Assembly (NCBI RefSeq): GCF_014647115.1
Contig: NZ_BMOO01000002.1
Location: 124,001 to 188,000, forward strand
Length of the DNA: 64,000 nucleotides
Origin: Halarchaeum rubridurum
GTDB lineage: Archaea > Halobacteriota > Halobacteria > Halobacteriales > Halobacteriaceae
Direction of reading: 5' to 3'
The notes beneath the pieces are model-generated. The model saw only the letters and a program-made list of their open reading frames with translations, was not told the origin of the DNA and searched no databases. A program made the position numbers and the translations under genes. Positions 50,780-59,655 of the stretch are shown here, one piece after another; position 1 is the first letter of the stretch; each line of letters begins with the position of its first letter.

Positions 50780-52234
50780 ATGAACAGGGGGTTGGACGCG
50801 ATAAGCACCGGCGTGTCCGGACTGGACGAGCTCCTCCACGGGGGCGTCGTCCGCGGGCGCATGTACCTCGTCCGCGGGAAGCCCGGCACGGGGAAGACCC
50901 TCCTCGGCATGGAGTTCCTCAGCGACGGCCTCGACGACGGCGAGACCGTCCTCTTCATCCACGGTGAGGAGTCGCGCGACGACATCGTCGCCAACGCGGC
51001 CGCGCTCGGCATCGACCTCGACGACGCCGCGTTCCTCGACCTCGGCCCCGAGTCGGACTTCTTCAGCCAGGACCGGACGTACGACCTCGTGGACCCGCAG
51101 GACGTCGAGAGCGAGCAGTTCATCGACGACATCCGCGACGCCATCGAGGACCTCGACCCCGCGCGAGTCTGCATCGACCCCATCACGCAGCTCCAGTACG
51201 TCGAGACGAGCGACTATCAGTTCCGCAAGCGGCTCATCTCCCTGATGCGCTTCCTGAAGGACCGCGGGACGACCGTCCTCGCCACGCGCACGCAGTACGA
51301 CTCGGCGCCGAGCGACGACGAGATCGCGTCGCTCAGCGACGGCATCATCGAGTTCGAACGCGGCGGCGGCGGTCGGCGCGCACGCGTCCCGAAACACCGC
51401 GGCGTCGGCCAGCAGGACGGCACGCACGGCATGGAGATACGCGAGGGCGGCATCGAGGTGTACCCGAGTCTCGTCCCGCCGCTCCACGGCGACGAACTCG
51501 GCGGCGGACTCGTCACGAGCGGCGTCCCCGACCTCGACGAACTGCTCGGCGGCGGCATCGAGCGCGGGACGGCGACGTTCGTCAGCGGCCCGACCGGCAT
51601 CGGGAAGTCGACGACCGGCGCGCAGTTCGTCGCGCAGGCCGCCGCCGACGGCCTCGCCCCCGTCGCCTACCTCTTCGAGGAATCCCTCGAAACCTTCACG
51701 AAACGCTCCGAGGCGCTCGGGCTCCCCATCACCGAACTCCGCGAGCGCGGCGACCTCACGGTCGAGCCCGTCGAGCCGCTCACGCTCTCCGCCGAGGAGT
51801 TCGCCCGCCGCGTCCAGCGTCAGGTCGAGGAGGCGGGCTCGCAGGTCGTCATGATCGACGGCATCGACGGCTACAAGGTCGCCCTCCAGGGCGACGAGCA
51901 GGCGCTCGCCGAGAAGCTCCACGCGCTCGTGCGCTACCTCACGAACATGGACGTGACCGTCATCCTGCTCGACGAAATCAAGGACATCACGGGCCTCCCG
52001 ACCGCGACCGGCGCGAACGTCAGCTACATTGCGGACAACATCGTCCTCCTGAGCTACGTCGAGATGGACGGCGAACTCAGACGCGTCCTCGGCGTCCTCA
52101 AGAAGCGCGTCAGCGACTTCGACCCGACCATCCACGAGTTCGACATCACCGACGGGGGCATCCGCATCGCCGGCCCCGTCGAGGGCGTCCAAGGCGTCCT
52201 CGAAGGGAGCCCCACGCGTATCGACGAGCGCTGA
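50780..52234 (+). CDS. KaiC-like double-domain ATPase
   Basis: Protein of 484 residues with two RecA/KaiC domains. The first (1-230) starts STGVSGLDELLHGG, with Walker A GKPGTGKT and Walker B-like ARVCIDPITQL. The second (about 245-470) starts TSGVPDLDELLGGG, with Walker A GPTGIGKST and Walker B QVVMIDGIDGY. KaiC paralogues in haloarchaea are ATPases thought to act in signalling or transcription rather than as a full clock, and no kaiA or kaiB is present. It is followed after one base, or 52 by the start I prefer, by a histidine kinase gene, so the two are one operon and probably partners. Confidence 0.88.
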   Translation: MNRGLDAISTGVSGLDELLHGGVVRGRMYLVRGKPGTGKTLLGMEFLSDGLDDGETVLFIHGEESRDDIVANAAALGIDLDDAAFLDLGPESDFFSQDRTYDLVDPQDVESEQFIDDIRDAIEDLDPARVCIDPITQLQYVETSDYQFRKRLISLMRFLKDRGTTVLATRTQYDSAPSDDEIASLSDGIIEFERGGGGRRARVPKHRGVGQQDGTHGMEIREGGIEVYPSLVPPLHGDELGGGLVTSGVPDLDELLGGGIERGTATFVSGPTGIGKSTTGAQFVAQAAADGLAPVAYLFEESLETFTKRSEALGLPITELRERGDLTVEPVEPLTLSAEEFARRVQRQVEEAGSQVVMIDGIDGYKVALQGDEQALAEKLHALVRYLTNMDVTVILLDEIKDITGLPTATGANVSYIADNIVLLSYVEMDGELRRVLGVLKKRVSDFDPTIHEFDITDGGIRIAGPVEGVQGVLEGSPTRIDER

Positions 52235-52286
52235 CGTGGCGGTCCGCGAGCACGAATCGGGCGACGACGCGACGCGGGAGGGAGCC

Positions 52287-53684
52287 ATGACGAACCGAAT
52301 CCAACTGCTGGTCGACGACGAGGGGAATCGCGCGGCGCTCAGGTCGCTCCTCGAGCAGCGCTACGCGGTCGTCGTGGACGACGAAGGCGACCTCCGCGAC
52401 GTCGACCTCCACGTCGTCGACGACCGGACGCTCCCGACGTACCGCGACCGGCTCCTCGAACACAGCCACGCGGTCCACCCGACGTTCGCGCCGACGCTGC
52501 TCGTCCGCCGCGAGGACACCCGTATCGACGTCGACCTCTCGCTCCCGGACGCGGACGGCGGCCCCGCCATCGTCGACGACGTCGTCGAGGCCCCCGTCGA
52601 CAAGGCCTCGCTCTTTCGCCGCCTGGAGAACCTCCTCGTCCGGCGCAACCAGTCCATCGCGCTCGCGCGGCGCTACGAGGAGAGCGAGACGCGCTTCGAG
52701 GGGCTCTTTCAGGCGATTCCGGACCCCGCGTTCGTCCTCGACGCCGAGCGCGCGATCACCGAGGTGAACGACGCGTTCCTCGACGCGACCGGCCTGACGT
52801 ACGCCGCCGTGGTCGACCGACGACCGGACGACCTCCCGGTCTTCGACGACGACGCCGTCGCGCGACTCCACGACCGCCTCGACGCGACCGGCTCGGACGG
52901 TGACGGAACGAGCGCCGCGGAGACGCTCACGTACCGCGACGCCGACGGCGACACACGTCACGCCGAGCTCCGCGTGCGCAACGACACCGTCGCGGGCGAA
53001 CCCACCGCGGTCGTCGTCATGCACGACGTCACGGCGATCCACGAGACGAACAGGCAACTGGAGGAGTTCGCGAGCATCGTCACCCACGACCTGCGAAACC
53101 CCCTCCAGGTCGCCAAGGCCCGCCTCCCGATGGTCGAGCCCGCGGTCGACGAGGACGCCCCGGCCGCCGACCACCTCGACGTCATCGACGGCTCGCTCGA
53201 CCGCATCGACTCCCTCGTCGACGGCGTCCGCTCGCTCGTCCGCGAGACCGACGTCGAGGAGCGCCGACCCGTCGCCTTCCGCGACGTCGTCGAGCGCGCG
53301 TGGCGGACCGTCGAGACCGACGACGACGCGCCCGTCCTCGACGTCGACGGTGAGCCGACGGTCGAGGCCGACCCCGCGCGCCTCCAGCAGCTCCTGGAGA
53401 ATCTCTTTCGGAACGCCCACGACCACGGCGGTGACGACGTCACCGTCAGGGTCGGCCTCGACGACGGCGGCTTCTACGTCGCCGACGACGGCCCCGGCAT
53501 CCCCCCCGAGGAGCGCGCGGACGTCCTCGAAACCGGCTACACGACGAGCAACGACGGCACCGGCCTCGGTCTCAAGATCGTCTCGGAGATCGCCGACGCC
53601 CACGGCTGGGACCTCACCATCGCCGAGAGCGCGGCCGGCGGCGCGCGCTTCGAAATCGGCGGCGTCGACGTGACGGACTCCTGA
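52287..53684 (+). CDS. Receiver-like/PAS histidine kinase paired with the KaiC-like protein
   Basis: Protein of 465 residues. Residues 1-125 form a receiver-like domain (LLVDDEGNRAAL, HVVDDRTLP, then EAPVDKASLFRRLENLL). A PAS domain covers about 130-250 (FQAIPDPAFVLDAERAITEVN). The kinase core has the H-box THDLRNPLQVAKA, N-box LFRNAHDHGG, and G-boxes ADDGPGIPP and GTGLGLKIV. The H-box closely resembles that of the kinase at 7158. I prefer ATG 52287; GTG 52236 lies one base after the KaiC-like stop and would add 17 residues. The pair resembles the KaiC-plus-kinase units found near light and redox sensors in haloarchaea. Confidence 0.85.
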   Translation: MTNRIQLLVDDEGNRAALRSLLEQRYAVVVDDEGDLRDVDLHVVDDRTLPTYRDRLLEHSHAVHPTFAPTLLVRREDTRIDVDLSLPDADGGPAIVDDVVEAPVDKASLFRRLENLLVRRNQSIALARRYEESETRFEGLFQAIPDPAFVLDAERAITEVNDAFLDATGLTYAAVVDRRPDDLPVFDDDAVARLHDRLDATGSDGDGTSAAETLTYRDADGDTRHAELRVRNDTVAGEPTAVVVMHDVTAIHETNRQLEEFASIVTHDLRNPLQVAKARLPMVEPAVDEDAPAADHLDVIDGSLDRIDSLVDGVRSLVRETDVEERRPVAFRDVVERAWRTVETDDDAPVLDVDGEPTVEADPARLQQLLENLFRNAHDHGGDDVTVRVGLDDGGFYVADDGPGIPPEERADVLETGYTTSNDGTGLGLKIVSEIADAHGWDLTIAESAAGGARFEIGGVDVTDS

Positions 53685-53705
53685 CCGTCCACTCGCCGAC
53701 CCGGG

Positions 53706-54452
53706 CTACGGGACGTCCCGATAGACGATTTCCATGGGGACGCGGCGTTCGGGGTCGCGCGGGGGGTCGTCGGGGAGCGTGCGGAGCGTCCCGCGGTCCG
53801 TCCACCCGGTGAGAGCGAGGCACATCGCGTCGAGGAGGTCGTCGCGGTTGTCGGCGCGGAAGCGCCGGCCGTGTGCGGGCGGGTCGTCGATACGCTCGGC
53901 GACGAGGCGCTCGTAGGCGGCGCGGGCGTCGTCGTACCGGTCGAGGACGTCGAGACGCGCCTCGACGCCCGCGTCGTCGGTCTTCGCGGGGGCAATCGGG
54001 CCGTCGCCGAGGCCGGCGAAACAGACCTCCGGGTGGGCTTCGCGGACGACGCCGCGGGCGTCGGGGTGTTCGGCGAGGAGGACGTCCGCGTCGCGGACCT
54101 GCGGGAGGACGTTCCACGTCTGCGTGGTGAGCGACCCGTCCGTGCGCGCCTCGACGCGACGCTTCGCCGCGGCGTACGTGGGCGCGTCGAGCGCGGCGCG
54201 CGGCGGGGCGAGGAAGACGCGGCGGCGCTGGCTCCCGAGGACCTCGCGGGCGCGCTCGTCGCAGGCGCGTCGGCCGCGTTCGGGGAGGCCGACCGGGACG
54301 TCGACGAGGACGGCGTCGGCGTCGCGGTGGGCGTGCCAGACGGAGAGGAGCGAGGGGTGGAGGCGCGTGTCCCACCCCGCGCCGTCGCGGACGGCGGCGA
54401 CCCAGCCGTTCACCCCCCAGTCGACGCCGACGGCGGTGGCGGATGCGGGCAT
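53706..54452 (-). CDS. DUF429 protein (predicted RNase H-like nuclease)
   Basis: Protein of 248 residues. The start GVDWGVNGWVAAV and the later VLVDVPVGLPE place two acidic residues where RNase H-like folds have their first catalytic Asp and second strand Asp. HPEVCFAGLGDG and FRADNRDDLLDAMCLALTG supply the conserved Glu and final Asp pair of DUF429. No biochemical role is established for the family. It is convergent with the kinase gene (21 bases) and divergent from the Bat-like regulator gene. Confidence 0.8.
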   Translation of the reverse strand: MPASATAVGVDWGVNGWVAAVRDGAGWDTRLHPSLLSVWHAHRDADAVLVDVPVGLPERGRRACDERAREVLGSQRRRVFLAPPRAALDAPTYAAAKRRVEARTDGSLTTQTWNVLPQVRDADVLLAEHPDARGVVREAHPEVCFAGLGDGPIAPAKTDDAGVEARLDVLDRYDDARAAYERLVAERIDDPPAHGRRFRADNRDDLLDAMCLALTGWTDRGTLRTLPDDPPRDPERRVPMEIVYRDVP

Positions 54453-54509
54453 ACGGCCACTCGTGGCGCGGCGCTCTTACGTCTGCGCGTTCGACGGTGG
54501 GACGTCGAG

Positions 54510-56111
54510 ATGGCACCCCGACACGGGATGGACGACGACCCGCCGCTCCCGGACGCGGTGAAGGAGCGCGCGATGGACGAAGCGCCGGTGGGTATCACGA
54601 TGACCGACCCGACCCGGCCGGACAACCCGCTCGTCTACGTCAACGACGCCTTCGAGCGTATCACCGGCTACGCGCGCGAGGACGTCCTCGGGCGGAACTG
54701 CCGGTTCCTGCAGGGGCCGGAGACGGACGCGGCGCGCGTGGACGAGATGCGCCGCGCGGTCGCGGCGGGCGAGCCGACGGTCGTCGAACTCCGGAACTAC
54801 CGGGCGGACGGCGAGCCGTTCTGGAACGAGGTGAAGATCGCGCCGATCCGCGACGACGACGGCGACGTCCGCTACTTCGTCGGGTTCCAGCGCGACGTCA
54901 CGGAGCGCACGCGCTCGGAGCGCGCGGTGAGACGCGAGCGGGCGAACCTCGAACACGTCCTGGACCGCGTCGACGGGCTGTTGGGCGACGTGACGGAGGC
55001 GGTCGTGAACGCGGAGAGCCGGGAGGCCATCGAGCGGCAGGTCTGCGAGCGCCTCGCGGCGGTGGAGACGTACGCGCTCGCGTGGCTCGGCGACGTCGAC
55101 CTCGCGGAGGGCGTCGTCCGGCCGCGTGCGTGGGCGGGAGACGCCGACGGCGTGCGGGCGGCCGACCTCGCGGTGGCGCGCGACGACACGGCCCACCCCG
55201 TGGTGCGCGCGCTCGACGAGGGGCGCGTCGCGCTCGGCGACGGGGAGACGGCCGTCCCGACGGGCATCGACGCGGTCGACGGCGTCGCCGCGGTGCCGTT
55301 ACGCTATCGCGGGACGACGTACGGGGTGCTCGCGGTGTACGCGACCGACGCCGACGCGTTGAACGAACGCGAGACGGCGGTACTGGAGTCACTCGGCCGG
55401 ACGGTGGCGACGGCGCTGAACGCCCACGAGTCGCGCCGACTCGCCGCCACGGACCAGGTGGTGTCGGTGGCCTTCGACGTGCGGGACCGCGAACTGTTCT
55501 TCGTCGACCTCGCGGCGCGCCTCCCGGGGTCGCTGACGTACCGCGGGGAGGTGTACCGCGGGGAGACGCCGGTGCTCTTCTTCACGGCGGACGCCGACGC
55601 CGAGCGCGTCCTCGCGGCCGCCGCGGAGTCGCCGGGAATCGAGGACGCGACCGTGGTCGGCGGGGCGGACGAGGCACCGCTGTTCGAGTTCCGCCTACCG
55701 GCGTCGTCGTTCCCGGACGACCTCGCGGCCCGCGGCGTCCGAATCGAGGGAGTCAGCGCCGCTGACGGCGGGGCGCGCGTCGAACTCGAACTCCCGATGA
55801 GCGTGGACACCAGGTCGGTCGTCGAGCGCGTCCGCGAGCGCTACGACGACGTCGAACTCGTCCGCTATCGGGAGACGGAGCGCCCGCCGACGACGGAGCG
55901 CGACTTCGTCGCCGCCGTCGAGGAGCGCCTGACCGACCGCCAGCACGCGGCGCTCAAGCGCGCGTACCTCTCCGGCTACTACGACGCGACGCGGACGGCG
56001 ACGGGCGACGAGCTCGCGGCGGCGATGGGCGTCTCCCGGGCGACCTTCCACCAGCACCTCCGGGCCGCGGAGCGGAAGGTGTTCGCCGCCATCTTCGACC
56101 GGGATACCTGA
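54510..56111 (+). CDS. LOV-GAF-HTH_10 transcription regulator, Bat-like, probable blue-light sensor
   Basis: Protein of 533 residues. Residues 25-135 form a LOV-type PAS domain with GRNCRFLQ. The flavin-adduct cysteine is Cys64, and Asn96 (RNY), Asn106 (FWN) and Gln127 (GFQ) stand at exactly the spacings (32, 10 and 21 residues) of phototropin LOV domains. A GAF domain covers about 165-310, then a bacterio-opsin-activator-type middle domain, and an HTH_10 DNA-binding domain at the end (LTDRQHAALKRAYLSGYYD ... GVSRATFHQHL). It probably binds FMN and DNA in the cytoplasm. The carotenoid operon begins 99 bases after it, its likely target. ATG 54528 is an alternative start; a weak TCTTAC at 54475 favours 54510. 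Confidence 0.88.
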   Translation: MAPRHGMDDDPPLPDAVKERAMDEAPVGITMTDPTRPDNPLVYVNDAFERITGYAREDVLGRNCRFLQGPETDAARVDEMRRAVAAGEPTVVELRNYRADGEPFWNEVKIAPIRDDDGDVRYFVGFQRDVTERTRSERAVRRERANLEHVLDRVDGLLGDVTEAVVNAESREAIERQVCERLAAVETYALAWLGDVDLAEGVVRPRAWAGDADGVRAADLAVARDDTAHPVVRALDEGRVALGDGETAVPTGIDAVDGVAAVPLRYRGTTYGVLAVYATDADALNERETAVLESLGRTVATALNAHESRRLAATDQVVSVAFDVRDRELFFVDLAARLPGSLTYRGEVYRGETPVLFFTADADAERVLAAAAESPGIEDATVVGGADEAPLFEFRLPASSFPDDLAARGVRIEGVSAADGGARVELELPMSVDTRSVVERVRERYDDVELVRYRETERPPTTERDFVAAVEERLTDRQHAALKRAYLSGYYDATRTATGDELAAAMGVSRATFHQHLRAAERKVFAAIFDRDT

Positions 56112-56122
56112 CCAGTCAGGTA
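56105..56122. promoter_or_regulatory. Perfect 8+2+8 inverted repeat at the end of the Bat-like gene
   Basis: TACCTGAC-CA-GTCAGGTA overlaps the Bat-like stop codon and is followed by CGGGGGTTTTG. It could be a terminator stem for the regulator gene, or an operator in the 99-base gap before crtB. The perfect symmetry over 16 paired bases is well above what the surrounding GC-rich DNA shows. Confidence 0.55.
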
Positions 56123-56164
56123 CGGGGGTTTTGTTCGCGGGTGGAGTATCGGGTGACGAGAGCC

Positions 56165-56178
56165 ACCGACCGGTCGGT
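56165..56178. promoter_or_regulatory. Perfect 14-bp palindrome before crtB
   Basis: ACCGACC-GGTCGGT lies 32 bases before ATG 56211, where the BRE/TATA region of a leaderless transcript would be. No good TATA element is visible, which suits a promoter that needs an activator. It is a candidate site for the Bat-like regulator. Confidence 0.45.
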
Positions 56179-56210
56179 CACGACCGGACGCCCGTGGGTC
56201 GATTGTCACC

Positions 56211-57236
56211 ATGATCTCCCCCGACGACGTCGCCACGAGCAAGGCGATACAGCAGCGGACCGGCAAGACCTTCGCCGCCGCGACCCGCGTCCTCCCCGAA
56301 CGCGCCCGGCGCGCCACCTACGTCCTCTACGCGTTCTTCCGCGTCGCCGACGAGGTGGTCGACGACCCGCAGGGTGCCACCCCGGCCGAGCAACGCCGCG
56401 AGCTCGCCCGCCTCCGCGCGGCCGCCCTCGGCGAGACGGAGACGGACGACCCCGTCCTCGGCGCCTTTCGCGACCTCGTCGAGGCCTACGACATCGCCGA
56501 CGAGGAGATCGAGACCTTCCTCAACGCCATGGAGATGGACGTCGACACCCGGCGCTACGAGACCCACGACGAACTGGAGACCTACCTCCGCGGCTCCGCC
56601 GTCGCCGTCGGCAACATGATGCTGACCGTGATGGCTGACATCGAGGGAATGGACGACGAGACGGTCGAGCGCGCCCGCCCGCACGCGAAGGCGCTCGGCG
56701 AGGCCTTCCAGCTCACGAACTTCCTGCGCGACGTCCGCGAGGACGTCCGCGACTACGGCCGCATCTACATCCCGCGCGAGACGCTCGAACGCTACGACGT
56801 CCCGGAGGCGGAGATACGCGCGTGTGCGTTCTCGGAGCGGTTCGCGGCGGCGATGCGCGCCGAACTCCGGCGCACCGAACGCCGCTACCGGGAGGGCGTC
56901 GCCGGCATCCGCTACCTCCCCGAGTCCTGCCAGTTCGGCGTGCTGTGCGCGGCGGTGCTCTACGCCGACCACCACCGCCTCATCCGCCAGCGGGGGTACG
57001 ACACGCTGAGCGAGCGCCCGACCCTCTCGACGCCCCGCCGGCTCGCGCTCGTCGCGCGGACGTGGTACCACTGGAAGCGTACCGGCGACCCCGAGGCGGC
57101 GTTCTACGCCGCGAGCGTCGTCGACGCGACTAACGAGGCGGGACCGAGTCGGACGCGCCCCGGCAACGAGTCGGTGCGGACGCGCGCGCGTTCGGCCGCC
57201 TCCGCTCTCACCTCCTTCCTGGGGGTGCGCGAGTGA
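56211..57236 (+). CDS. crtB: Phytoene synthase
   Basis: Protein of 341 residues of the squalene/phytoene synthase family. The two Asp-rich motifs that bind the diphosphates through Mg2+ are visible: FFRVADEVVDD near residue 42 and FLRDVREDVRDYGRIYIP near 170. It joins two geranylgeranyl diphosphates to give phytoene, the first committed carotenoid. A C-terminal Arg/Ser/Ala-rich tail of about 30 residues is probably variable. It is the first gene of a four-gene operon (crtB, crtI/crtD, lyeJ, cruF) with overlapping stops and starts, which makes the C50 pigment bacterioruberin. Confidence 0.93.
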   Translation: MISPDDVATSKAIQQRTGKTFAAATRVLPERARRATYVLYAFFRVADEVVDDPQGATPAEQRRELARLRAAALGETETDDPVLGAFRDLVEAYDIADEEIETFLNAMEMDVDTRRYETHDELETYLRGSAVAVGNMMLTVMADIEGMDDETVERARPHAKALGEAFQLTNFLRDVREDVRDYGRIYIPRETLERYDVPEAEIRACAFSERFAAAMRAELRRTERRYREGVAGIRYLPESCQFGVLCAAVLYADHHRLIRQRGYDTLSERPTLSTPRRLALVARTWYHWKRTGDPEAAFYAASVVDATNEAGPSRTRPGNESVRTRARSAASALTSFLGVRE

Positions 57237-58825
57237 GCCGGTCGGTCACGGTCGTTGGGGGCGGCTTCGGCGGCCTCTCCGCGGCCTGCTACCTCGCGGA
57301 CGCCGGCTGCGACGTGACGGTCGTCGAGCGAAACGACCAGCTCGGCGGGCGCGCGAGCGTCCTCGAACGCGACGGCTTCCGCTTCGACATGGGGCCGTCG
57401 TGGTACCTGATGCCCGACGTCTTCGAGCGCTTCTTCGGCTACTTCGGGCGCGAGCCCGAGGACTACTACGGCCTCACCCACCTCGACCCGCACTACCGGG
57501 TGTTCTTCAAGGACGGCGAGGGGGCGCGCGACCCGCCGAGCGAGGCCGGGAGCGGGACCGACGCGGACGCCGCGACGGACGGCGCGGGCGCGATGGCCGG
57601 CGGCCGAGCGCGAGCGATGGCTGGGAACGCGAACGCGGAGCGCGTCGACGTCGACGGCGACATCGAGCGGACGAAGGCGCTCTTCGAGTCCTACGAGGAC
57701 GGTGCGGGCGAGGCCTTCGAGCGCTACCTCGCCAAATCCGAGGAGACCTACGAGGTCGGCATGGAGCACTTCGTCTACACGGACCGCCCGAACTTCCGGG
57801 ACTACGTCGACTGGGACGTCGTCCGGAACGCCCGCGGCCTCGGGCTCCTCGGGACGATGCAGGAGCACGTCGCGGACTACTTCGAGCACCCGCGCCTCCA
57901 GCAGCTCGTCCAGTACACGCTCGTCTTCCTCGGCGGGTCGCCCTCGAACACGCCCGCGCTCTACAACCTCATGAGCCACGTCGACTTCAACCTCGGCGTC
58001 CACTACCCGGAGGGCGGCCTCGCGTCCGTCGTCGACGCGCTCGCCTCGCTCGGCGACGACCTGGGCGTGACGTACCGCACGGGCACGCCCGTCGCGGCGA
58101 TACGCGGCGAGCGCGGCGACATGCGCGCCGAGCTCGCCAACGGCGAAATCCTCCGCTCCGACGCCGTCGTCTCCGACGCCGACTATGCCCACACCGAGCA
58201 GGAACTCCTCGACCCCGACGACCGCCAGTACGACGCCGACTACTGGGAGTCGCGCACCTACGCGCCCTCGGCGTACCTCCTCTACCTCGGCGTCGAGGGC
58301 GACCTCGACCCGCTCGCCCACCACACGCTCGTCCTCCCGGACGCGTGGGACGAGCACTTCGACGCCATCTTCGACGACCCGGCGTGGCCAGACGACCCCG
58401 CCTACTACCTCTGTGCGCCCTCGGAGACGGACGACGCCGTCGCGCCCGACGGCCACAGCGCGCTGTTCGCACTCGTCCCCATCGCGCCCGGCCTCGACGA
58501 CGGCGAGGCGGTTCGCGCCGACTACCGCGACCTGCTCCTCGACGACGTCGCCGAACACACCGGCCTCGACCTCCGCGAGCGCATCGTCGTCGAGGAGGAC
58601 TTCTGCGTGTCCGACTTCGCCGAGCGGTACAACGCCACCGAGGGGAGCGCGCTCGGGCTCGCGCACACGCTCCGGCAGACCGGCCCGCTGCGCCCCGACC
58701 ACCGCTCGTCGGCGCTCGACGGCCTCTACTTCACCGGCGGCTTCACGCGGCCCGGCATCGGCGTCCCGATGTGCCTCATCAGCGGCGAACACGCCGCGAG
58801 GGCGGTGTGCGACGACCTCGCGTGA
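57233..58825 (+). CDS. Carotenoid desaturase (phytoene desaturase CrtI or 3,4-desaturase CrtD)
   Basis: Protein of 530 residues. The N-terminal dinucleotide site is VVGGGFGGLSAACYLADAG and continues with ERNDQLGGRAS and DMGPSWYLMP. The C-terminus has GLYFTGGFTRPGIGVPMCLI, typical of CrtI-type FAD enzymes. Residues about 98-140 are an insert rich in Gly, Ala and Asp (AGSGTDADAATDGAG...), absent from most homologues. In Haloarcula japonica a CrtD desaturase gene precedes lyeJ and cruF, so this gene may be crtD, crtI or serve both steps; sequence alone does not decide. It overlaps both neighbours by four bases. Confidence 0.9.
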   Translation: MSRSVTVVGGGFGGLSAACYLADAGCDVTVVERNDQLGGRASVLERDGFRFDMGPSWYLMPDVFERFFGYFGREPEDYYGLTHLDPHYRVFFKDGEGARDPPSEAGSGTDADAATDGAGAMAGGRARAMAGNANAERVDVDGDIERTKALFESYEDGAGEAFERYLAKSEETYEVGMEHFVYTDRPNFRDYVDWDVVRNARGLGLLGTMQEHVADYFEHPRLQQLVQYTLVFLGGSPSNTPALYNLMSHVDFNLGVHYPEGGLASVVDALASLGDDLGVTYRTGTPVAAIRGERGDMRAELANGEILRSDAVVSDADYAHTEQELLDPDDRQYDADYWESRTYAPSAYLLYLGVEGDLDPLAHHTLVLPDAWDEHFDAIFDDPAWPDDPAYYLCAPSETDDAVAPDGHSALFALVPIAPGLDDGEAVRADYRDLLLDDVAEHTGLDLRERIVVEEDFCVSDFAERYNATEGSALGLAHTLRQTGPLRPDHRSSALDGLYFTGGFTRPGIGVPMCLISGEHAARAVCDDLA

Positions 58826-59655
58826 CCCGACTCGACGTCCGGCGCGTCCTCGCGCGCTCGCGGCCGCGCTTCTGGCTCTACCTCGCCGGCCCGGCGCTCG
58901 TCGGCGTCGCCTACGCCGCCGACGGGGTCGCCGACCTCCGCTCGCTCCCCGCGCTCGCGCTCGTCGCGTACTTCCTCGTGCCCGCGAACGTCTACCTCTA
59001 CGGCGTCAACGACGTCTACGACGCCGACGTCGACGCGGAGAACCCGAAGAAGGAGAACAAAGAGGTGCGCTATCGCGGGGAGCGCGGCGTCGTCGCGCTC
59101 GTCGCGCTCACGGGCGTCCTCGGCCTCGGGCTCGCCGCGTGGCTCCCGCGCGCCGCCCCGTGGATACTGGGGTTCCTCGCGCTCGGATGGGCGTACAGCG
59201 CGCCCCCGCGTCTGAAGACGAAGCCGCCGCTCGACTCGCTCTCGAACGGCCTCTACGTCCTGCCGGGCGTCGCCGCGTACGCCGCCGTCGGCGGGGCGCT
59301 CCCGCCGCTCCTCGCCGTCGCCGGCGGCTGGCTGTGGACGATGGCGATGCACACCTTCTCCGCGATTCCCGACATCGCCCCCGACCGACGCGCCGGCATC
59401 GACACGACCGCGACCGTCCTCGGCGAGCGACGCGCGCTCGCCTACTGCGGGGCGTGCTGGCTCTGCGCCGCGGGCGCGTTCGCGCTCCTCGACCTCCGCG
59501 CGGGCTTCCTCTTCGGGCTCTACCCGGTGCTCGCGCTCGCGCTCGACCTCGGGGACGTGGACCTCTCGCGGGCCTACTGGTGGTTCCCCGCCCTCAACAC
59601 GGTCGTCGGGGGGGTCCTCGCCTGCGCCGGCCTGTGGGGTGTCCTGCGTGGATAG
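58822..59655 (+). CDS. lyeJ: Lycopene elongase (UbiA-family prenyltransferase)
   Basis: Protein of 277 residues from GTG 58822, with eight to nine membrane helices. The two Asp-rich UbiA motifs are NDVYDADVDAENPKKE (about residue 62) and PDIAPDRRAGIDTTATVLGE (about 180). LyeJ adds two C5 prenyl units to lycopene ends, giving C50 dihydrobisanhydrobacterioruberin on the way to bacterioruberin. The assignment rests on the UbiA motifs plus its place between the desaturase and cruF genes, which is the conserved haloarchaeal order. Confidence 0.92.
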   Translation: MTRLDVRRVLARSRPRFWLYLAGPALVGVAYAADGVADLRSLPALALVAYFLVPANVYLYGVNDVYDADVDAENPKKENKEVRYRGERGVVALVALTGVLGLGLAAWLPRAAPWILGFLALGWAYSAPPRLKTKPPLDSLSNGLYVLPGVAAYAAVGGALPPLLAVAGGWLWTMAMHTFSAIPDIAPDRRAGIDTTATVLGERRALAYCGACWLCAAGAFALLDLRAGFLFGLYPVLALALDLGDVDLSRAYWWFPALNTVVGGVLACAGLWGVLRG

